From contig JACAAK010000012.1 of the NCBI GenBank assembly GCA_025093985.1, positions 868,001 to 932,000 of the forward strand: 64,000 bases of DNA, given 5' to 3'. A program made the translations under genes and the position numbers. Within the stretch, counting starts at the first letter, position 1. Every line of letters begins with the position of its first letter. Source of the DNA: Calvatia gigantea (lineage: Eukaryota; Basidiomycota; Agaricomycetes; Agaricales; Lycoperdaceae). Shown here in pieces: positions 23,763 to 34,061 of the stretch. The notes beneath the pieces were generated by a model. It was not told the DNA's origin. It saw only the letters and a program-made list of their open reading frames with translations, and ran no database searches.

Positions 23763-24032
23763 TCACCGAGTTCTAAGGCCACTGGAGGCCTGCAACTTGT
23801 TGGAGAGCTTTCGGAATACCCCTCGACTAACGCCCAGTTGTTGCTTGAAGCGAAAATGGTGCCCAGAAAATAGGTCGGCAAGCCACATTTCACCGGTCAA
23901 AGTAGAGGTGTGCTTTGGCTCAGGGACTTCGGGGGTTTCAAGGACTGCCATGACTGCTGCAAGGGCAGACAATGCTGCAGAAACCTGCCGTTTGCGTTGC
24001 GAATCGGCTGGATTGCTGCGGAGGATGACCAT
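23763..24032 (-). pseudogene. PIF/Harbinger-like transposase fragment (N-terminal region)
   Basis: The minus frame holds KHTSTLTGEMWLADLFSGHH, then RFKQQLGVSRGVFRKLSNKL, then QASSGLRTR. This resembles the region ahead of the catalytic domain in fungal Harbinger-type DDE transposases (pattern HTSxLTGxxWxxxLxxGHxxRFxxxLGVxxxVFxKLxxxL). No DDE domain follows. Recalled resemblance only, so moderate to low confidence; probably the scrap of an old element. Confidence 0.
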
Positions 24033-26197
24033 GACTGTATAACCTGCACACCGGGCTGCACGCTGATGGGTCCCGAGGCCGTTTTCTCACGCTTGGCACC
24101 ATCCCATGCCCAAGCTTTGCGGTTGCTAAGCCGATCCGCTTGCTCGATGCCGGGGACCCGAATGGGCCCTAACAGTGTTATTCACAAGCGGCCTACCTGT
24201 GAGTTATTCGCACTGTGTTACTCACATGTGAGCAAGTAAGTGTTATTAACAGGTGATTAACAGTTTCTCGCACTGTGAGAAAGTGATTAACTGTGAATAA
24301 CTCATATTTTGTTACGTGAGACCTATATTTTATCCCAATTAACGCTGTCATCCTCTGAGCTGTCCTCTGCGACACGTGCAAGAGCGGTCACAGCAAGTGG
24401 AACCAATCGAAAGATTAGCACTACATTGGGTATCTCGGTTCCGGCAAGTATATCGCCAAAGGTTCGTGGTATCCGCCATTGAAACCAATGTGGTCAATTC
24501 AGTTGCGAGATCAATGGGGGTCTGAGGGTTATCAACAGCTTTGTCTAGACTTTCATTGAGCGTTAGTTGGTCTTGACTTTTTAACAAGCCATAGAATGAT
24601 TGTGATATGCGGGATTGACAGGACTCGGGACAGATATCCTATTTTTTTGGGTTATTTTCATATTTGTGTGATCTTTAACAGACAACATTGGGTGCTTGGG
24701 ACTTATTTACAGTTCCTCACCAGGTGTGATTTAGGCCCGAGTTACTAGCCTGTTACTAACACATTATTAACTTGCGAATAACTACCCTGCGAAAAATTGG
24801 GGAATTATTCACGCTACCTTAGTGCTTTTGATGCCGATTGGGATATTATTTGCGTGACCACTACACTTTTCTTGCCCTGGCGCTACTGGGTAGTGGACTC
24901 CTCGATAATACATGGGCGGTTATCGGACCTACCCGACGATCCAGAAAAATTAGTGTCCTCAATGCCTCCCACATATTCTAGCAGGAGTGTTCACACCCGA
25001 CATTCTGAGCAACCCCGGGTCACATCGACACAGCCGGCAGGAAAGGAGTCATGTCTGACGTGATCAAGTGTGTCGGGGCAGACTTATTTGCTACCAGTAA
25101 ATCAGCAATTGTCCCTCGCGGGTGACAGGCAACGAGTAATTGCAGTAGGGCTACTGTCCACATGATCCCGTTTGTCATTACACACGTATTTTATAGCGAG
25201 ATATCCTCCGGATGTTCCCCAGCATAGGTAGAGCTGATTTGCTCAAATTCGCATTAGGGTTCTGTGGGGTCTGCTGATTAACCTGATTCACTTCAAATTA
25301 GCTGATGGGAATTAGGGGGGGAGGTATTTCCCACAATATCAGTTCAATTAGAACCACATTCCTACTTTCAAATGTTCAGCCTTTTCGTTCTAATTCTCTT
25401 ACCCTTTGCTGTCCTCACGTACCACCTGTAGATGAGATACAGAGCTGGTAGTATCGTATACAATCCTTTATAATCTCGTTCCAGGGCTGCTATGCGCCAT
25501 TCAACGGTTTGTGCTTGCTTGCAGTGTTCGTAAGTTGGTTCATTCGGCCTCTGGCAGCTGCACCCAGGCTAGTGCCAGCAATGATAGGTCTGTCCGGAGT
25601 CCGTTCTTTTTAGGGGTCACTGTTGGCCTCTGCCTCTGGTTAACTTGTCGATGTGAGAGGGAGTATACCACAATCAATCATATATCTCTTGACACGGAAT
25701 GGTAATTAAGGCCAGGGAAGGATTTTCCTGTAGTTGCTGCTGCATTCATTGCTTGTTGAATATGGATATTCTTATTAGTATGGAGATAACTTGACACGTG
25801 CCAACTCAGTGATAGCTGGTGCGAGCATTGATCTTCGCCTCTTGGGCAGGCGTTTCTTGGGGCTCTGCATTTGGGTTTGTGAGAACTGACGCCGAAGGCT
25901 GGAAGTCAGCTGCCCGGTCGGTCCGGCATTGCCATGTCATCCTCAATATTTCCACCTTCAAATTTCAAGCCCTTGCGGCTTTGGGACTTGAGTCACTCAT
26001 TCGTATGCCTTATTTACAGATGCTCTGGTCCCCGTATTGACCACTTTCATTTTGCGATTCAAGGATGCACCAAAGCGGTACCCAATGTGGCGCTGAAAAC
26101 GTTCACTGATGGATGACAGTGTATCGCCACTCTTGCAACTCTATTGTCCAACTACGGTTGGGTTTCTTCCTCTTCCTGTGATATACCGAAGTCCCGC
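24033..26197. other. No recognised gene; palindrome-rich patch at 24198-24310
   Basis: About 2.1 kb. Near its left end GTGAGTTATTCGCAC (from 24199) and GTGAATAACTCAT (to about 24305) form an imperfect inverted pair around repeated GTTATTAAC/GTGATTAAC motifs and a TTTCTCGCACTGTGAGAAA hairpin. Similar motifs (TTACTAACACATTATTAAC, GCGAATAACT, GAATTATTCACGC) recur at 24750-24815. This looks like terminal or subterminal repeats of a DNA transposon. The rest shows nothing; the hydrolase promoter should lie at the right end. Confidence 0.
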
Positions 26198-27735
26198 ATG
26201 TCGAAGTTAGTGCACCTTGTCTATGTTCATGGATTTCAAGGTAGCACTCCGTTCCCTTGACCCCGGACTAGGCGACCCTACTAATGCTTCAGGCTGATTA
26301 GGAAATGATACGACATTTCAGGTATGTTGATACGGGTCTAGAAAAATCTTAATCAAACTAACTCCCGTAGTCTTTTCCCCTAGACCTGCAGAATCACCTA
26401 TCGTCTCACACCCCTCCACACCTGGACGTAAGGATCCGAAGCAGTCTCTATCCCACATACAAAAGTGTCAAGCCATTGTCATATGCGACGAAGAACTTCT
26501 TGGAATGGTAGGTCTTTATCTATCTCGGCTTATACGCACGGGGCTACAATCACAGAGCAGGTTGCAAACGCAACCACCTGGGCCGGTCATTCTATTGGGC
26601 CATTCTATGGGAGGTCTCCTTGCAGCGGAAGCTGCCACGGATTCATCGAACACCCCCCATGAGGAAACAGGAAAACCTAGTCGCATTGTGGGTGTCATTG
26701 CCTTTGATACGCCCTTCCTTGGCATGCATCCGCATGTCGTCGTCAGCGGCATAGCATCGCTCCTTCCAAAGGGTTCCGGAAACGGAGAGAAGAGATCAGA
26801 AGGAGAGATGAACGCTCACCCAGATATTAACATCGTGCCTGAACAAGTCACTGATGACTGGGAGGGACTCAAAAGGAGTAGCGGAAGTGCGTGACTTAAC
26901 CAGTTGATTGATCACAAAAGGGCTTATTGTTCTGGGTCGCGCCCTCCGTACACATATGTGCATTCCAGCAGGCCGTCCGGGACCTGCCCCTTCGGATAGG
27001 GCGTCGCAGTTGACTGTGGCTCATTCCACTTCTTCAACGTCATCGAAGCGTTCCTCGGGGTCGTTCTCTGGATCGCCCTCGCCGTTCCTCGACCGGGTCA
27101 TGGATTTTGCGTCCACACAGTCTAAGAGTCCACTCGTTCGTTGGCTCAAGAAACACTCTGATGATCCCTTGGCGGCCGGGCAACGGTGGATTACCGAGCG
27201 ATGGCAATTTGGCGGCGCAATGTTTGACCCTACAGGGCTGAAAGAACGATATATTCGGCTGGTGAATTGGAGGAACGGCCTGTGGGTCAATTATTGGACG
27301 CAGACCTTAGTCAAGCCTGCAGACGACAGATACCCGGACAACAAGGCTGGGGCGTCGTTGGATGAGGAGCTAGCGTACAATGACAAAGGGTTGATTGAGT
27401 CCGGGATTGTAGAGCCACCCACAAGCGACCCCTCGCTGTCCGCAATCGACAAGGAGTGGATGGAACAAGTAAACAAGATTAAGAACTCAAGCCCGAAGAC
27501 TAAGACTGAAGGGGCAAAAGGTAAGATCAAGCATGGACGACATTTCATTGTGTTACCGACAGGAATGGGGAGGAAAATTGGGGGTGGGGAACGTTGGGAG
27601 AATATTATCATTGGCGGAGTGGAGGATGAAGTAGCGGCTCACTGTGGACTTTTTATCAGGGGACAAAACTTGGATTACGATGGATTCTTGGGGAGGGTAG
27701 CGGCGCACATCATCGCGTGGTGTGAGCAATTATAA
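26198..27735 (+). CDS. Alpha/beta hydrolase, lipase-like serine esterase
   Basis: Exons 26198-26240, 26302-26321, 26371-26507, 26561-26877 and 26921-27735 give 443 residues with phases kept. The N-terminus is MSKLVHLVYVHGFQGNDTTFQSFP, a first beta strand with the HGF oxyanion-type motif. Then LYPTYKSVKPLSYATKNFLEW and PPGPVILLGHSMGGLLAAEAA, the nucleophile elbow with Ser in GHSMG; then RIVGVIAFDTPFLGMHP. The long last exon has KHSDDPLAAGQRWITERWQFGGAMFDP and ends HIIAWCEQL. The layout is that of the DUF676/putative serine esterase group found across Agaricomycetes. The acid and His of the triad cannot be assigned with certainty. The fourth intron is short (43 bp) and its acceptor is uncertain: an in-phase alternative ends at CATTCCAG (about 26970). 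Substrate unknown. Confidence 0.
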
Positions 27736-27913
27736 CTCCAGTTATGTTAACAGATAACATTTGCCGAAATTTAATAAAAGAAAAATTGAGGCCCAGGGAA
27801 ACACATTCTTACATTCGTGGTTTCATCAGGTGAAGGATGACATTCCGGTCATCTCACAGGTTCATTTCTGCCTACTCGAGACGCTCAGGTATCCGGCCAG
27901 ATATGTGTCTTAA

Positions 27914-28919
27914 TTAATTGGAACCACGGGTGATCTCTGATGTTTCCAAGAAATGCTTTTTCACCATCTGGTCGGTGGAGGTTGGCGTTCGAGATGGGGC
28001 CTTGTCGTTGGCATAGCCACCATGGTAATAATGCCCGACTAACGACTCCAGATACTGCTCCGCATAAAACGCACGATTCAACTGATGCTTTGTATCTTCC
28101 CTCGCGATGCTTAAGCGTTCTTGATACATGTCCTCTTTCGCTCGAAGGAAACGAGCGATTCTTTCGGCCCCCAAAGCATCAACTTCTTCCACCGTCAGGG
28201 GCTCTGTGCGATCAAGAAGAGTTTTGTACGCGGAGAAGAGCCAATCCTGCAACCCATATTTATCACCAAGGTGAATCCTTTGGGCCACAGGAACTTCACT
28301 GGGCAGCAACTGCTGGGTCGCATATTTGAAGATGTCATCAAAAACGAACCGATGCGAGATGCTCTGCAGATTTAGGAACATCTCCCGTCTCTTCTGTGAA
28401 TCGAGTCCATTTGCATTGGGTTCTCGGTGCCTGTCATTATAGGAGTGAGTTCACAATAAATCAAAAGAGAACCTACTAACAGGGAATAAAAGAACTCTAG
28501 CAAAGTTTCAAACTCTCTCACAGTAACACTCGGTAATGAGATTGGTTGCTCGTCACAAGTTCCCTCAGGATCTTCACTCCCTTCTCCTTTTGGACTTGGA
28601 AGACTAAACATGTTACAGAACACCTCCGATTCTGCTTCAAAATAGTACCGATGAACTCTGAAGAGCTGATTTTCCACCTGTTCAATGTGTGTACACGTCT
28701 CAGCTTGGATGGCAGCGGCATGCAGAGCTCACGAGGAAAACGGCCATAGGATCGTTCTTGAAGTAAAAGCGATCATTGTGTTTGAGGGGCTCCCTATTGG
28801 GCCGGGTGTCAATTCCGCATGTGGGGCTAAAGTATTCATTCCTACAAAGCGACATCGATGGTATCAGGTTGGTTCACATGGGGGTTTGACGCGTAAGTGG
28901 TGGCGCCTGGATCCTTCAT
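27914..28919 (-). CDS. BTB/POZ domain protein, paralogue 1
   Basis: Exons 28919-28846, 28793-28733, 28677-28481 and 28430-27914 give 282 residues; introns of 52, 55 and 50 bp, all GT-AG and in phase. The BTB domain spans FYFKNDPMAVFLVENQLFRVHRYYFEAESEVFCNMF, PISLPSVTVREFETLLEFFYSL and LQSISHRFVFDDIFKYA. It continues with a helical region (RIHLGDKYGLQDWLFSAYKTLLDRTEPLTVEE...) typical of the expanded agaricomycete BTB family, where BTB domains dimerise or bind Cullin-3. Exon structure and phases match the neighbour at 29562-30512, which supports both models. No other domain is seen; the target is unknown. The first exon rests on shared phase rather than sequence conservation. Confidence 0.
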
Positions 28920-29561
28920 AGTGGGATGGATGAGGTGGTTAAGTTGTGGGATGTTAAGAGCAACCTATTAAGCCTGTTTTTAAGCTGCTACTACACACCG
29001 GGCCTGACAAGTATGAGATAAGACATCTCCGATACTGGGGTCTTCGTGACTGCAAGAAGTGGAACACTCCCCAATATAAGATTTGGGGTGGAAGTTGAAG
29101 TAAGCACATTTGTATTGCCTGAACTCATATTGTGCATTTTCTCGCAGCTTTGTCCGATCTACCGCAGTCCAGTGTATGGATACGGATCATTCCTGGTCAT
29201 TCCTGGAGCCACGAGATCAATACTCCCCGCGTTTTGAATGATTGACATGGACTTCCTGGCGGTGATATGGTGGACCGTTGCGACCCACCCATGTCAACAC
29301 CTTCTTTCCCCACTCCTCCGATCAGATCAGGCTTTCGGCCGGAAAAAACGTATCAGAGTAATCCAACTGCGCTCCAAATGGCCTCACCGCCCAGGACCCC
29401 GGTTTGCTATTAGCTCAATTCTTCCATCTCCCCGAGCCACGAGTGTGGCACTCCTTGTTCTCTTAATAGAGAAGTTAACAACGCCCATTCATCATGATCG
29501 CCTCCCGGGCTAATTTCGCATCATTTCTAAAAGTAATGTACGTTGCTTATTCCATCCCTTG
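28920..29561. other. Intergenic between the BTB paralogues
   Basis: About 640 bp between two same-strand genes, presumably the promoter of paralogue 1 and the 3' UTR of paralogue 2. Nothing else seen. Confidence 0.
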
Positions 29562-30512
29562 CTACAAGAAAAACTTCTCCACAAGTTTTCTACTGGTGGG
29601 ACGAGGGTTCTCCGGAGGCGTTGTTGGTGCTGTGGGTGGGAGCTGAATCAGTTGGTTCCACGAGGAGGGCGGCTGGGGCACCTGTCGTGCCTTGAACTTC
29701 TTCTCGTTCTCTAGCTCGGCCTGCCAACGCTCCTGGTGCATCGCCTCCCTGGCGCGAATATATCGGACAACCTTGTCAGACCCTAAAACTTCGACCTCAT
29801 GTGCTGTTAGAGGGGTTGCGCGATCGAGTAAAGTCTCATATGCTGATAAGATCCACTCTTCCAAGTTGTATTTTTGCCCAAGGGAAAATCTTTGAATGGC
29901 AGGGATGTCTTTTACGACCGGTTGCAGCTCCCCAAGAACGTGTTGAAATATCCCGTCAAACACGAAGCGGTGGGATATGCTCAGCAAATCAAGGTTGACC
30001 TGCAAGCTCTCTTCTTTCGAGTTTTTGGGTTTCAAGGGAGGTCTGGGTGGGTGGCGAGGGGGGTTGGGATCAAAGACGATCAGCACATCATGGAGATTGG
30101 TACGAACGATCGATAAAAGTAACCTAGCAACGCCTCGAATTCCTTCACTGTCACCCCGGGCAATTGGATTGGTCGGTCGTCACTGGCGCCTTCGGGGTCC
30201 ATTCCCTCCTCTACTGGGCAGGCGAACATGTTACGAAAGACCTCTGAACTTCCTGAAAGAAAGCAGCGGTGGACCTTGAATAGCTGATCTTCAACCTATT
30301 CATCGGTATGGCATCAGTTTAGTTGGTGTGCTCTTCCTAGCCAACGTACAAGGAAGATCGCCATCGGATCATCCTTGAAATAATACGATCCGTGTTGACG
30401 AGGGGTTCTGTGTGAAAAGGGGAGAATCAATTCTGTAAAAATTGGCCCTAATTCCGTTGCTGTACATTGCCTGATTATCGCCATTGGCAGAATTGGGGGA
30501 TGAGGGCTTCAT
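29562..30512 (-). CDS. BTB/POZ domain protein, paralogue 2
   Basis: Exons 30512-30466, 30407-30350, 30295-30108 and 30042-29562 give 257 residues; introns of 58, 54 and 65 bp at the same places and phases as in paralogue 1. The third intron uses a rarer GTTCGT donor aligned with GTTAGT in paralogue 1. The BTB block reads YYFKDDPMAIFLVEDQLFKVHRCFL, SSEVFRNMFACPVEEG, PIQLPGVTVKEFEALLGYFY, LLSISHRFVFDGIF. The C-terminal helices (RFSLGQKYNLEEWILSAYETLLDRATPLTAHEVEVLG) parallel paralogue 1; the final tail differs and is proline-rich. Tandem duplication is inferred; divergence is high, so it is old. Confidence 0.
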
Positions 30513-30993
30513 GTCGAGGGGGTTGTCTCAGAATGGCGATTGGAATAGCGTTTGAAGGGACAAGTACCACGCCCCAAGGACGCTCTACAAAAAAGTATGC
30601 TGTGGTCGATGATCCTGACACGAATTATGTTTCATTGTTTCGGCTTCTGTAATCGAATTCTAATTGTCTAGACCCAGATAAACATGTGGAAGGGGCGTTG
30701 CTAAACCGCAGGCGAGTCCTGCGGCATCAACCTGGTGGATAGAAGCTCTGGCGATAACAAATCCGGGTCAATTCAATCATCAACGATAAAGGGAGGTACG
30801 GTGTTCTGTTGTATGGTATGGATTCAATGATATACATACCACAGAGTATAATGATACAAGGTTTACAAAAGTGTTGGAGGTGACTACATTCGACAAGTTA
30901 TTGGGCTCCTCACATTGGGGTAATGTCATAAATAAAGCCATTCTATTATTGGTGTCAGTTCCTTATTGACCCTGGAGGGATGAAGTCATACCA
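30513..30993. other. Intergenic
   Basis: About 480 bp between BTB paralogue 2 and the next minus-strand gene; no feature recognised. Confidence 0.
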
Positions 30994-31556
30994 CTAAGGG
31001 TTATTGTCAGAACCTGAACGAGGGATGATACCGTCTGTCTTGGGGGGAGAATTAGTGACAGCAGCAGAGGTCCTTGCGATAGTCGCAAGGTCAATTTCTA
31101 TAAAGGCAGAGGGTTAAGATGTGCGAACATAACTGGGTCGAATTACGAGCACTTACGGTCACCCTTCTTGAAGGCATTCTTGCGTGCTTTCCTAGCCCGT
31201 TCTCTCTCCTCCTCTGTGGGAGGGCTGCTGTTAACGCTACTGCCACTGCTTGCGCGCTCCATTGGTGGCTTTGGAGATATATCAATGGCTGTCAAGTGTC
31301 AGCGGCGAGTAAATTGAACGACACAAAAGAGGACACTACCTTCTGAGCCAGCTTTGCGACCTTCCATATTGTCTGCTGCGATATCCATATCCTCATCGTC
31401 TATGGCACTAGCCTCGAAATATGACTCGTCCGCGAGGCTTCCCCAATTGTGGCCTCCAGCTCCACCTTTGCGGAGGTTGGGGTCAAGACCGGTGCGGGAT
31501 TCCGAACGATCCTTGTTCAGGGCGCGGGGGTGAGTAGCACGCTCCGTACGGGTCAT
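30994..31556 (-). CDS. Small HABP4/PAI-RBP1 (Stm1/SERBP1-like) protein
   Basis: Exons 31556-31340, 31288-31157 and 31097-30994 give 150 residues; introns of 51 and 59 bp, GT-AG, phases kept. It starts MTRTERATHPRALNKDRSES and has LRKGGAGGHNWGSLADE, close to the Gly-Ala-Gly-x-x-Asn-Trp-Gly motif of HABP4/PAI-RBP1 proteins, a family of small, disordered ribosome- or mRNA-binding proteins. Then an acidic stretch (AIDDEDMDIAADN), TEEEREAR-type basic helix (EEERERARKARKNAFKKGD) and a short polar tail. Gene structure is well supported; the family name rests on one motif, so the role in RNA or ribosome binding is tentative. Confidence 0.
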
Positions 31557-31620
31557 AGTATGAAGAGAAATAGCGGTTGAATGCAGATGAGATTAAGAGT
31601 GATAGGAGAGAAGCGACGGG

Positions 31621-31628
31621 TTTATATA
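31621..31628 (-). promoter_or_regulatory. TATA box of the HABP4-like gene
   Basis: TATATAAA on the minus strand, 65 bp upstream of the ATG at 31556; position suits a core promoter. Confidence 0.
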
Positions 31629-32013
31629 ACTCGCTCTAGGTCAGAGACCCAGACCGATTTAGTCTTGCCAACAAATCTCGTGACCTGTAATATCGCGGAA
31701 CTCAACCTGTTTCTAGCACCTTCTAGTAGTTCCTGACCCATGGTATGGTCGGGCGTTTCTGAGCGGACCTACTGCAGCTACACCTGTTGTTTCCCCAACC
31801 TGCGTCGCCAGTCCACCAAGCTCGGGAATTTGACATAATTGCCGAGAATCGAGAATGCGAGGAAGCGCGGGAAAATAAACGGCATTCCAACCTGGGGCGA
31901 CCCCGTGACCAGAGCCAGCTGGTGGTGATCACTTCTGGGGGGGGCCCGGATTTGTCAAAGTTTCTTTCCTTCGCGAAGGCTGGCAAGTCTGCTTTGGACG
32001 TTGATCAAGGATC
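31629..32013. other. Upstream region, possible F-box downstream decay
   Basis: About 385 bp. It may include the worn continuation of the F-box fragment that starts at 32280 (minus), but no F-box-like exon could be followed here. Confidence 0.
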
Positions 32014-32280
32014 TTAACCTTTATTTGGGCCTTTACAAGACAAATGCAAAAGGTCGATAGGCTCTAAGTTACGAAATATTTCATACAAAGTGTCAAGCGG
32101 GATCTCGGTCATGAGCTTTAGGTGTCCTCGGCGACCTTTCACACGTGCGCCCTCTGTCCTCACGACTTGGGTGCCTGCTTGCGCTGTTGAGTTTCTTTCG
32201 GTCTTGCGGCGCTTTGAGGTATTCTTCACCCCATTCTGTGTCTTGTTGGCTACACTGGTGTCTCCGGGGACGGAATCCAT
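32014..32280 (-). pseudogene. F-box protein, N-terminal fragment
   Basis: From ATG 32280 the product is a basic N-terminus (NTSKRRKTERNS), then GRRGHLKLMTEIPLDTLYEIFRNLEPIDLLHLS, a clear F-box core of the agaricomycete type (usually LxxLPLDVLxEIFxxLxPxDLLxLSR). A GTAAAG donor follows LHLS, but no matching second exon was found downstream. The retrotransposon block begins about 340 bp upstream of the start. Truncated or unexpressed copy is inferred. Confidence 0.
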
Positions 32281-32616
32281 GCTTTCTGCATGATTTGGTG
32301 TCCTCTGGACTTCATCACAGCTGATGCGGGGCTGTAGTCATTTTGGGATAAGCTATTTGTTGAATTGCCAAACCGCTGCGAGACATCCGGAGTGCCATAC
32401 TGGCCATCAGAGCGCCCACTGTAGTGCCAGTTAGACTTGCATGGTGGGCACATATTTCAGTAGATGGACACTTAACATAGTGCCGTGACTCTTAGATACA
32501 TGAAGTTTTTGTGTATGACCCTGCTTTATGATATTGCTTAAGTACTATAGTCTCATTAGCTGAATACCTCAGTTCTCGTGTGTATAATGAGTTACTGAGT
32601 TTATACAGTTTCTACA
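32281..32616. other. F-box 5' flank and probable 3' part of the Copia-O LTR
   Basis: By comparison with Copia-Y, the old Copia's LTR should end at TCTACA (32616), just before its primer site. Its left end could not be placed. Confidence 0.
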
Positions 32617-32673
32617 GGTTATGGGCCCTGACCTGTTGCTATTCTAATATAGATTATTGCTTGTGTGAACATT

Positions 32674-33214
32674 ATGGCCTCAACCATGAATAATGCTCTC
32701 CCCTCTTCTGTTCCCAAACTTGAGCTGGCAGGTATGAACTGGGCTGTGTTTTCACTCAGGTTCATGACTGAAGTCGAGATGAGAGGCCTCTGGGGCCACT
32801 TTGATGGAATGAAGAAGTGCATAAAGCTCCCAGGCTGGACCTGCCCTGGCCAAGCCCTCACCCTCTATGAGTACCTCTGGTGCACCAAAGGCACCAGAGG
32901 GATCAACAACCCCTTCACCAACACCTGATGTCATTCTGACACCTCCTGCACCTATGGTCTTCCAGGAGATGATTGACACATGGGACCAAAACAAGTATGT
33001 TGCAAGATCTCTGTTATTCCAAAAAATCCCTGACTCAACCCTTATGACCATTGCTTGGTGCTCCAGTGTCAAAATGATGTGGGACAATGTTGTTCAGGAA
33101 TACACTTACAAGGGTGCCTTCTCGCAGGCATGCCTTTGCTGCATCTTCATAGCATCCCATTGCCCAGACAAGGGTGATGTTCAACTCTTCTTGAATGGCC
33201 TTAGTGCAAAGTGA
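32674..33214 (+). pseudogene. Copia-O gag, N-terminal part
   Basis: Starts MASTMNNALPSSVPKLELAGMNWAVFSLRF, the usual opening of Copia Gag (UBN2-type) proteins, in which a Leu-x-Gly-x-Asn-(Tyr/Trp) motif is typical. The frame breaks between about 32867 and 32928 and continues as FQEMIDTWDQNKYVARSLLFQKIPDSTLMTI...MMWDNVVQEYTYKGAFSQA, then ends at a stop. Remaining Gag is beyond the Copia-Y insertion. Confidence 0.
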
Positions 33215-33453
33215 AATAAATTGTCAGCTGTTGGTGTCCAAATTAGTGACAATGACTACTGAAGCATAGTCATATCTTCCCTACCTTGTTGACTCTCAAA
33301 TTTTGCATCTGGACAGCTCCCAGCTGCCCGTCTTCACTCATCTCTTAACCATACTATAGACCCTGATATCTTGATCATTCTGATTAGTGACAAATGGGAG
33401 CACACCCAATCTAATCATTCTGGGAAATCTTCATCCAAGCCAGATGTGGATGA

Positions 33454-33864
33454 TGTTGAATCTCGATCCGTACCACTACGTTGGTTCAGTCTATTTATAG
33501 CTGAAACGGGTTCTTGAGTACTTCACTCTTGAAGAGAGATAATGAACAATGTACTAGACCGCACTCTAGGTTGCTGGTCATGGTCTATTAAATAGAACAA
33601 TGTACGCAGTATGCTCTGTATATGCTACTGGCAGATAAGACCTCACCTGTATTAGGTAGAACGGCGCACAGACCAGAGACATTAGATATATAAGACCTAT
33701 GTAGTATGCGTATATTCTTTAGACAAAATTCAGTCTACTCTTTGCCCATCATTCCACTCAGATATCCTCTAGCTACGGTCTACAATCAATATCTCAACAA
33801 ACCCAGTGAGTATGACTCCCCTCCGCCACTAGCGTAATGCTATTGGTGTGTACTCGTCTTAACA
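33454..33864 (+). repeat. Copia-Y 5' LTR
   Basis: 411 bp, TG...CA ends. Contains a TATATAAG core promoter at 33687-33694. Confidence 0.
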
Positions 33865-33876
33865 GGTTATGGGCCC
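33865..33876 (+). promoter_or_regulatory. Primer binding site matching initiator tRNA-Met anticodon arm
   Basis: GGTTATGGGCCC immediately after the LTR is complementary to GGGCCCAUAACC, which fits the anticodon stem-loop of initiator tRNA-Met (CAU anticodon) rather than a tRNA 3' end. Ty5 and Drosophila copia are known to prime from half-tRNA-iMet in this way. Assignment is by recalled tRNA sequence. Confidence 0.
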
Positions 33877-34061
33877 CGACCGCCGCTCACTCAGACCGTG
33901 TTTGCAACACTGGTAGAGTGTAGGAGGCTACGGTCGTACGCAACCTGGGAGAAGGTGGCCCTTTGGTCCATTTGATCCCTGTGTCTGCCCCATGTTGCGA
34001 CGCGTGCATCACGCACTGCAGTCCTACATGATGCTAACGCGTGTTTACCCTATTCTTAGAT

